From positions 1 to 34,057 of the forward strand of contig CALFTO010000012.1 in the NCBI GenBank assembly GCA_937916195.1: DNA of 34,057 nt, read 5' to 3'. This DNA is from an uncultured Clostridia bacterium. GTDB lineage: Bacteria > Bacillota > Clostridia > Oscillospirales > Acutalibacteraceae. Of this stretch, positions 22,730 through 28,546 are shown one piece after another; position 1 is the stretch's first letter; the number at the start of each line of letters is the position of its first letter. Under the pieces are notes generated by a model. The model saw only the letters and a list, made by a program, of their open reading frames with translations. It was not told the origin of the DNA and did no database searches. The translations under genes were made by a program, and so were the position numbers.

Positions 22730-23087
22730 AAAGGCTATGGAAATTGTTATGGATTGTCTTTTTTGTAAAATAGCAAATGGCGAAATCCCATCAAACAAGG
22801 TTTATGAGGATGACAAAATTCTCGCATTCCGTGATATTGCCCCTCAGGCAGACGTTCACGTGCTTGTAATTCCCAAAGACCATGTTGCAAGCAGTGCAAA
22901 TGATATTACTGCTGAAAACAGTGAAATCGTGGGCTATATCTTCGCAAAAATCCCCGAAATCGCAAAGCTCGCAGGCGTTGACAGTTACAGAATTATCAAC
23001 AACTGTGGCGATAAGGCAGGACAAACCGTTAAGCACATTCATTTTCACGTTTTGAGCGGTGAAAATCTTACAGAGCGTCTTGTTTAA
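22701..23087 (+). CDS. HIT-family (histidine triad) hydrolase
   Basis: A HIT/HINT-like nucleotide hydrolase of 128 aa from the GTG at 22701, or 112 aa from the ATG at 22749. The core is CLFCKIANGEIPSNKVYEDD, the domain FRDIAPQADVHVLVIPK and the triad HIHFHVLSG near the C-terminus. Bacterial HINT proteins cleave purine phosphoramidates such as aminoacyl-AMP, which would suit a place beside an aminoacyl-tRNA synthetase. The GTG start has the better SD (AAGGAG, 4 nt away) but adds about 16 residues not usual in the family. The ATG at 22749 matches the family start (MDCLFCKI) but has only GGAAA upstream. It is probably co-transcribed with alaS. Confidence 0.88.
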   Translation: MIVSNKFVAGKAMEIVMDCLFCKIANGEIPSNKVYEDDKILAFRDIAPQADVHVLVIPKDHVASSANDITAENSEIVGYIFAKIPEIAKLAGVDSYRIINNCGDKAGQTVKHIHFHVLSGENLTERLV

Positions 23088-23108
23088 AATTTGATACAAT
23101 AATAAATG

Positions 23109-23140
23109 GCACCTATTATTTTTAATAGGTGCTTATTTTT
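23109..23140 (+). terminator. Terminator after the HIT gene
   Basis: GCACCTATTA-TTTT-TAATAGGTGC (23109-23132) followed by TTATTTTT, 22 bp after the stop. Confidence 0.85.
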
Positions 23141-23183
23141 ACAGCGTAGGGACAGACGTCCTCGTCTGTCCGTTAAATTTTTC

Positions 23184-23212
23184 TTGACTTTGTAGATTTG
23201 GAATGTTACACT
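23184..23212 (+). promoter_or_regulatory. Promoter inside the cassette
   Basis: TTGACT (23184-23189), 17-bp spacer and TACACT (23207-23212), 37 bp ahead of the cargo ATG, so the gene carries its own promoter within the inverted ends. Confidence 0.55.
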
Positions 23213-23249
23213 ACAATGTTAAAAAATAGAGGTCGAAAGGGAGTACACT

Positions 23250-23702
23250 ATGAGCCGTATTTGTATTGGATTTATAAAAATTGATGAGATGCCGTTTGAA
23301 AAAGACCAACTAATATCAGTGGCAAGAGAAAACGAATTAAATATATTGTTAAATATGTCTTATGAAGAACCTATAATGACATATTTCAAAAATGATTACA
23401 TTTATTTTAATTTTGTAGATAGTAGTATGAATAATTGTGAAATGCTTTTATTGCCTGATAATTGTTATTATAATGGGGAAGGTTCCAATATTCTTTTTCA
23501 AGAGAGAATGAAAAAAATTGAAAACTTTTTAAAAGAGTTATTGGCTGGAAAAAACAAAATTGATATTTTTATAGGTGATAGTGGAACGGAATACAATGGT
23601 TTTAAGGAAATATCGCTCGGTATAAATGATTTTTCCAATATAGCAACTCAATATCTTAACTGCGTAGAAAATGGTGATTTTCATTTTGTGATAGCAAAAT
23701 AA
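23250..23702 (+). CDS. Unidentified 150-aa protein, cargo of the inverted-repeat cassette
   Basis: No family recognised. It is a soluble, acidic, small alpha/beta-looking protein without signal peptide, membrane segment or catalytic motif. It is rich in Asn, Ile, Phe and Tyr. The last third reads KIDIFIGDSGTEYNGFKEIS and ENGDFHFVIAK, reminiscent in style of small immunity proteins of polymorphic toxin systems, but this is impression only. AAAGGGAG precedes the ATG. The gene is more AT-rich, and its codon use more A/T-ending (many ATA, TTA, AAT), than the neighbouring alaS and GH127 genes, which fits transfer from elsewhere. It is enclosed by perfect 28-bp inverted repeats and has its own promoter, with no other gene in the unit. 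Confidence 0.7.
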   Translation: MSRICIGFIKIDEMPFEKDQLISVARENELNILLNMSYEEPIMTYFKNDYIYFNFVDSSMNNCEMLLLPDNCYYNGEGSNILFQERMKKIENFLKELLAGKNKIDIFIGDSGTEYNGFKEISLGINDFSNIATQYLNCVENGDFHFVIAK

Positions 23703-23796
23703 TTTATTAAAACATGGACAGACGAGGACGTCTGTCCCTACGCGATTTTTATTCCCATAAATTGTAATATATGCTATACTGTAATCGGTGATTTCT

Positions 23797-26109
23797 ATGA
23801 AAAAAGGATTGATATTTATTATGGCATTGAGCATTGTTTTATCTCTTTTCGGATGCACAAAGAATAATGAATTACCCAAAGCCCAACCGCTCCCAACCAA
23901 TTTATCAGACTTTTCAATGGCAGATGTTGAGCTTCTTGACGAATACACTCAAAACGCATTTTCCCTTGAGGTCAAGTATCTTAAATCCCTTGATGCTGAA
24001 AAGCTTTTAAAGGGCTTTTGCGAGATTGCAGGTGTAGAAAGCGACGCCACAAAATACGGCGGGTGGGAAACCTCTGCAATTCAGGGGCACACCCTTGGTC
24101 ATTATCTCACCGCGGTGTCACAAGCCTATGCTACAAGCGGTGACGAGGAATTAAAGAAAATTGTTGACCGTATTGTCGAAGTTTTGGCAGAGTGTCAGAA
24201 TAACGACACGGGCTATCTTGCTGCAATTCCCGAAAGTCATTATGAACAAATTGAGCAGGGTAATACCGCGGGTACTTGGGTGCCATGGTATTCAATGCAC
24301 AAAATCCTTGCGGGACTTGTTGATGCCTATGAGCTTACAGGTAACGAGCAGGCTTTGAAAGTTGCCTCAAATCTCGGTGATTGGGTTTATAGTCGTACAT
24401 CAAAATGGGATAGTGCTATGCAGACTACCGTTCTTAATGTGGAATACGGCGGAATGAACGATTGTCTGTATCAGTTATATAAAAATACAAAGTCCGAAAA
24501 GCATTTGGCGGCTGCTCACAGCTTTGACGAACTCGCACTTTTCGACGCGCTTTATAAGGGTGAAGATATTCTTAACGGCAAGCACGCAAATACAACAATC
24601 CCCAAGATTATCGGTGCACTTAACCGCTACACCGTAACGGGTGAGGAGTATTATCTGCAGACCGCAGCTCGCTTTTGGGAAATTGTCACACAAAATCATA
24701 CATATATTACGGGCGGTAACAGTGAATGGGAGCATTTCGGCGAGCCGAATATCCTTGATGCCGAGCGCACAAATTGTAACTGTGAAACCTGCAACACATA
24801 TAATATGCTAAAACTCACCCGTGAGCTTTATAAGATTACGGGCGAGAGCAAATATGCAGATTATTATGAAAATACTTTTATAAATGCAATTCTTTCGTCA
24901 CAGAATTCCGAAACGGGAATGACCACATATTTTCAGCCAATGGCAACGGGATTTTTTAAGGTTTACAGTTCACCGACTGACCATTTTTGGTGCTGTACGG
25001 GCTCGGGAATGGAAAATTTCTCAAAGCTTGACGACAGTATTTATTACAAGAGTGAAAATAGCATTTATGTGACACAATTTACATCTTCAACTGTGAATTG
25101 GGCAGAAAAAGGCTTAAAAATCACCCAAAAAGCAGAATTACCAAATGTAAAATTTACAATTGAGGGCTCTGCAAATGCTGAAATTGTTCTTCGCGTGCCC
25201 GATTGGTGTGCTGACACCCCAACTGTCACCATCAACGGCGAAGAAATCAAAGCAAAAGCAGATAACGGTCATATCCGTCTTTTGCGCCAATGGCAAAACG
25301 GCGATGTCATCGAATACACCTTGCCGATGCAAGTTGTGGCATATTCATTGCCCGATAACGAAAACACAGTTGCATTTAAATACGGTCCTTGGGTGCTCAG
25401 TGCAAATATGGGAAATCGTGAAATGAACACCACCACAACGGGTGTTAATGTTACAATTCCCTTGCTTGATGCGAATTTAAGTGATGTCCTTGTAATTAAA
25501 GAGGGGACAATCAAAAACTGGCTCAAAAATATTAACGAAAATCTCGTGCGTGAGGGCGATACACTCAATTTTACTCTTAAAGGCACAAATCAGAATTTAG
25601 TTTTCTCACCCCATTATAAGCAACACGAAAACCGCTACGGAATTTACTTCACCCTCGCAGATAAAAATACCAAAATCAAAGAGAATGAGGCTGATAAATA
25701 CACAGTAATTGACAGCCTGCCCGTAGCAAATGACCAGTATGAATTTTCACACAATCTAAAGGCATACAATTCAAATACGGGTAATTTCAAGGGACTTATG
25801 TTCCGCGATGCCACACCCGGCGGTCAGTTCAGCTATGAAATGGCAGTTGACAATACCGTTACAAATTACCTTGCGGTTAAATATTATAGCGGTGACGTGG
25901 GCAGAAGCTTCACAATCCTTGTTGATAATACGGTGCTTGCTGATGTTAAACTTGAAGACCCTAACCCTAACGGATTTTACGATATTTATTATAAAATCCC
26001 CGAAGAGCTTGTTGAGGGCAAAGAAAAAATCACAGTTACATTTAAAGCCACTTCCGAAAGCTATGCCGGCGGAATATTCGATAAACTGAGTATAGTAAAA
26101 GATAAATAA
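23797..26109 (+). CDS. GH127-family beta-L-arabinofuranosidase-like lipoprotein
   Basis: A 770-aa protein. The N-terminus (MKKGLIFIMALSIVLSLFGC) is a lipoprotein signal with the lipid Cys at about residue 20, placing it outside the cell on the membrane. The (alpha/alpha)6 GH127 (DUF1680) domain follows, with GWETSAIQGHTLGHYLTAVS near the start. The zinc/catalytic set lines up with the characterised HypBA1: Glu in HFGEP (acid/base), E330-x-C332 in NCETCNTYN, and C399-C400 in FWCCTGSGMENFSKL. C399 corresponds to the cysteine nucleophile. The C-terminal about 250 residues form beta-rich accessory domains. It would release L-arabinofuranose from plant or glycoprotein arabinans. The start is the ATG at 23797; a GTG three codons earlier has no advantage. 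Confidence 0.88.
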   Translation: MKKGLIFIMALSIVLSLFGCTKNNELPKAQPLPTNLSDFSMADVELLDEYTQNAFSLEVKYLKSLDAEKLLKGFCEIAGVESDATKYGGWETSAIQGHTLGHYLTAVSQAYATSGDEELKKIVDRIVEVLAECQNNDTGYLAAIPESHYEQIEQGNTAGTWVPWYSMHKILAGLVDAYELTGNEQALKVASNLGDWVYSRTSKWDSAMQTTVLNVEYGGMNDCLYQLYKNTKSEKHLAAAHSFDELALFDALYKGEDILNGKHANTTIPKIIGALNRYTVTGEEYYLQTAARFWEIVTQNHTYITGGNSEWEHFGEPNILDAERTNCNCETCNTYNMLKLTRELYKITGESKYADYYENTFINAILSSQNSETGMTTYFQPMATGFFKVYSSPTDHFWCCTGSGMENFSKLDDSIYYKSENSIYVTQFTSSTVNWAEKGLKITQKAELPNVKFTIEGSANAEIVLRVPDWCADTPTVTINGEEIKAKADNGHIRLLRQWQNGDVIEYTLPMQVVAYSLPDNENTVAFKYGPWVLSANMGNREMNTTTTGVNVTIPLLDANLSDVLVIKEGTIKNWLKNINENLVREGDTLNFTLKGTNQNLVFSPHYKQHENRYGIYFTLADKNTKIKENEADKYTVIDSLPVANDQYEFSHNLKAYNSNTGNFKGLMFRDATPGGQFSYEMAVDNTVTNYLAVKYYSGDVGRSFTILVDNTVLADVKLEDPNPNGFYDIYYKIPEELVEGKEKITVTFKATSESYAGGIFDKLSIVKDK

Positions 26110-26136
26110 CAATATTGTCATAATTTTTCTAACCCA

Positions 26137-26165
26137 TTGCAATTCGACATACTGTGCACTATAAT
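26137..26165 (+). promoter_or_regulatory. Putative promoter of the DUF2804 gene
   Basis: TTGCAA (26137-26142), 17-bp spacer and TATAAT (26160-26165), 36 bp upstream of the ATG at 26201. AAGGAG lies between. Confidence 0.5.
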
Positions 26166-26200
26166 ATAATTAAGGAAAATTTTTACAAGGAGTTGTGGAT

Positions 26201-27286
26201 ATGGAAAGAACCTATGTTCCTTTTCAGGATTGGCCTGAAAAATCAAAGCAGATTGAGTATACCGAAAGCACACCTCTTCTTAATGCTGACGGCACATTGA
26301 ATGCTAAAGGCTGGGCAAGACACAATGTTTTCGAGTATGACAGAAATCTCGTTAAAAAGGGAATTATCAGCCGTAAAGAGTGGGAATTTTATCAGATTTC
26401 AGACGGCAAGCTTACCGTTCAGCTCAATTTTGCAAATATCAATGCGGGTGGTTTTGCAACTGCAAAGCTTATTGATATTGAACACGGTAACGAAATTATT
26501 GATTGCACTAAATTCTTCTTGGGCGATAAGTTTATCCCCCCGAAGAAAGGCGATGTGCCCAACAGATTTAAAGTAAATGTGGGCGGTGCAGAACTCGATT
26601 TTGATACAAAAGAAACCTCAAGAAGACTTTGGTTCAGATGTGTAACCAAAGACCACGGTGTTGTTGAATGTGATTTCACAATGGATATTCCCGAGGGATT
26701 TGAAAATATCACAACAGTTCTTCCCTTTAAAGAAGACCCCACACGCTACTTTATGACAACCAAGCAGATTGGTATGCCCTGTGGTGGTACAATGAGAATC
26801 GGCAACGACCTTTACGAATTCTCAAAGGACGATACTTTTGCATATCTTGATTGGGGCAGAGTTAACACAATTCATAAAATGGTTTGGTACTGGGGCGCGG
26901 GTGCTACCTGGCTTACAGACGAAAAGGGCGAAAAGCACAATTTCGGCTTTGAAATCACTTGGGCAATCGGTGATGAGAGCAACGCTACTGAAACCTGCCT
27001 TTTCTATGACGGCAAGGCACATAAATTCGGTGCAGTTGACGTTGAAACCTTCCCCAAGGACGATAAATATATGGAGCCTTGGAAGATTATTTCAGAGGAC
27101 GGTCGCTTTAACCTTACAATGCAGCCATTCTTTGATTATCATACCGATTTGGATTTGAAGGTCGGCAGAATGCACACTCATCAGGTTCACGGACTTTGGA
27201 GCGGTGACGTAACTCTTGACGACGGCACAAAGCTTGAAATCAAAGATATGTACGCTTTCTGTGAATATGTTGAAAACAGATGGTAA
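26201..27286 (+). CDS. DUF2804-family protein
   Basis: A 361-aa soluble protein matching DUF2804. The hallmark N-terminal block is LLNADGTLNAKGWARHNVFEYDRN, and later ones include CGGTMRIGNDLYEF (Cys-Gly-G block), AYLDWGRVNTIHKMVWYWG and the C-terminal DGTKLEIKDMYAFCEYVENRW. The fold is lipocalin/hydroxyneurosporene-synthase (CrtC)-like and beta-rich. The function is not established, though the family is widespread in Clostridia and actinobacteria, and a carbohydrate or lipid substrate is plausible. The start is the ATG at 26201 with AAGGAG 8 nt upstream; the GTG at 26195 is too close to the SD. It follows the GH127 gene but has its own promoter-like boxes. Confidence 0.82.
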   Translation: MERTYVPFQDWPEKSKQIEYTESTPLLNADGTLNAKGWARHNVFEYDRNLVKKGIISRKEWEFYQISDGKLTVQLNFANINAGGFATAKLIDIEHGNEIIDCTKFFLGDKFIPPKKGDVPNRFKVNVGGAELDFDTKETSRRLWFRCVTKDHGVVECDFTMDIPEGFENITTVLPFKEDPTRYFMTTKQIGMPCGGTMRIGNDLYEFSKDDTFAYLDWGRVNTIHKMVWYWGAGATWLTDEKGEKHNFGFEITWAIGDESNATETCLFYDGKAHKFGAVDVETFPKDDKYMEPWKIISEDGRFNLTMQPFFDYHTDLDLKVGRMHTHQVHGLWSGDVTLDDGTKLEIKDMYAFCEYVENRW

Positions 27287-27300
27287 TTGAATAAAACTAA

Positions 27301-27330
27301 AACGGCGGAGATTTTTTCTCCGCTGTTCTT
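27301..27330 (+). terminator. Terminator after the DUF2804 gene
   Basis: AACGGCGGAG-ATTTTTT-CTCCGCTGTT forms a 9-10 bp stem, with CTTGTATATTT after it. The T-run is imperfect. Confidence 0.6.
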
Positions 27331-27389
27331 GTATATTTATATAAAAAATGCTAAAATAATTTCATAATAAATAAAAAGGAAAATCAATT

Positions 27390-28142
27390 ATGAAGTTTAT
27401 ATCTTGGAATGTCAACGGCTTTCGCGCCTGCTTAAATAAAGGCTTTGAAGAATTCTTCAACGAACAGAACGCAGATTTTTTCTGTATTCAAGAAACAAAA
27501 ATGCAACCCGACCAAGCCGATTTTAAGCCCGATGGTTATTATCAATATTGGTACAGTGCTGAGAAAAAGGGCTATTCGGGTACAGCAATTTTCACAAAGC
27601 ACGAGCCCATAAGTGTGTGGTATGGTCTTGATATCGAGAAGCACGACCACGAGGGCAGAGCAATCACCCTTGAATATGAGAATTTCTATCTTCTCTGTGT
27701 TTATACTCCCAATTCACAGCGCGAGCTTGCCCGACTTCAATACCGAATGGAGTGGGAGGACGCATTGAGAGAATATATTAAATCTCTCGATACCACAAAG
27801 CCCGTAATCTATTGCGGTGACTTGAATGTGGCGCACGAAGAAATCGACCTTAAAAACCCGAAAACAAATCACCACAGCGCAGGCTTTACCGATGAAGAGC
27901 GCGGTAGGTTCACAGAGCTTTTAAATGCAGGCTTTAAAGATACATTCCGCACTCTTTATCCCGAAAAAATAGAGTATTCTTGGTGGAGTTATATGTTCCA
28001 AGCGAGAGCCAAGAATGTGGGCTGGCGTATTGACTATTTTGTGGTCTCCGACCGCCTTATGCCAAAGGTAAAAGACAGCAAAATTTACACCGAAATTATG
28101 GGCAGTGACCATTGCCCCGTAGGAATTGAAGTTGAATTATAA
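27390..28142 (+). CDS. Exodeoxyribonuclease III / AP endonuclease (ExoA type)
   Basis: A 250-aa Mg2+-dependent base-excision-repair nuclease of the ExoIII/APE1 family, standard length. Catalytic blocks are SWNVNGFRA (N-terminal), FFCIQETKMQ (metal-binding Glu), YCGDLNVAHEEIDLKNP (Asp/Asn pair), FTDEERGRF, WWSYMFQARAKNVGWRIDYFVVSD and the C-terminal GSDHCPVGIEV with the catalytic His. It cuts DNA 5' to abasic sites and trims 3' ends. AAAAGGAAA lies upstream of the ATG. The stop codon is followed after a single base by the terminal-inverted-repeat element at 28144. Confidence 0.94.
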   Translation: MKFISWNVNGFRACLNKGFEEFFNEQNADFFCIQETKMQPDQADFKPDGYYQYWYSAEKKGYSGTAIFTKHEPISVWYGLDIEKHDHEGRAITLEYENFYLLCVYTPNSQRELARLQYRMEWEDALREYIKSLDTTKPVIYCGDLNVAHEEIDLKNPKTNHHSAGFTDEERGRFTELLNAGFKDTFRTLYPEKIEYSWWSYMFQARAKNVGWRIDYFVVSDRLMPKVKDSKIYTEIMGSDHCPVGIEVEL

Positions 28143-28143
28143 T

Positions 28144-28539
28144 AAAAGAACTCGGTATTTCGGCACAGTCACATAAGGCAGTATTTTAAGTAATTCACCG
28201 AGCTGTGCCAAAACTAAGTTTGCCATAACAGGCAAGTGAAGTTGCCTTGCGGCAGTGAAGTTACTTCGTAGTGAAGTTTGCTTCGCAAGTATTTTACAGG
28301 CAAACTTAACTTCACTTTTGCCGAAAAGGCAAATACTTCACTGTAATTTATTATAACTTCACTTCAAACCGCAGGTTTGAAACTTCACAAAAAAAGATAC
28401 CACCCGAAAAAGAATTCATTTCGTTCTTCTTCGAGTGGTTTTATCTTATACGGTAACAAGCGGGGAAATTGTACGACAAATTCCTCTTTTTTATAGAAAT
28501 ACTGCCCTATCGGGTGTCACCATTCTACCGAGTTCTTTT
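28144..28539. mobile_element. 396-bp MITE-like element with 43-bp imperfect terminal inverted repeats
   Basis: The outer 14 bp are perfect inverted repeats: AAAAGAACTCGGTA at 28144-28157 and its reverse complement at 28526-28539. After a non-conserved 15-nt stretch on each side there is a second inverted match, ATAAGGCAGTATTT against ATAGGGCAGTATTT (13/14). No transposase gene or ORF is inside. The interior holds a mini-hairpin array (28217-28390) and a long stem near 28395-28450 (GATACCACCCGAA...TTCGAGTGGTTTTATC). It fits exactly between the stop codons of the exonuclease III gene and the GH31 gene and probably ends both transcripts. Confidence 0.6.
28217..28390. repeat. Mini-hairpin array with mirrored linkers (array 2)
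   Basis: Hairpins TTGCC-ATAACA-GGCAA, TGCC-TTGC-GGCA, TAC-TTC-GTA, TTGC-TTC-GCAA, then TTTGCC-GAAAA-GGCAAA and CAAACC-GCA-GGTTTG. Linkers in the left half read AGTGAAGTT; in the right half AACTTCACTT, the reverse complement. The architecture is the same as array 1 (14944-15120) with an unrelated linker. Confidence 0.7.
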
Positions 28540-28546
28540 TGTCTGA

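Larger units (their letters stand above)
23144..23743. mobile_element. Putative 600-bp cassette with perfect 28-bp inverted ends and one cargo gene (element D)
   Basis: The left end (23144-23171, starting GCGTAGGGACAGACG) and right end (23716-23743, finishing CGTCTGTCCCTACGC) are perfect 28-bp reverse complements. The ends, orientation and internal arm hairpins match those of the short palindromic elements B and C, whose two arms are only about 20 bp apart. Here the arms enclose 544 bp with a promoter (23184-23212), an SD site and a 150-aa gene. No transposase is present, so any mobility would be in trans. No clear target-site duplication was seen. 'Cassette' is an inference from the geometry. 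Confidence 0.5.

Noticed and set aside
23538..23948. Antisense 136-aa frame overlapping the cassette's right end
   Set aside because: It crosses the inverted repeat and the start of the GH127 gene, has no SD, and its composition is that of a reversed coding frame.
28395..28545. A known structured ncRNA (for example 6S-like) on the minus strand between array 2 and the GH31 stop
   Set aside because: There are stable stems, but I could not match a known consensus or a promoter, and the terminal inverted repeats explain the region better as a MITE-like element.
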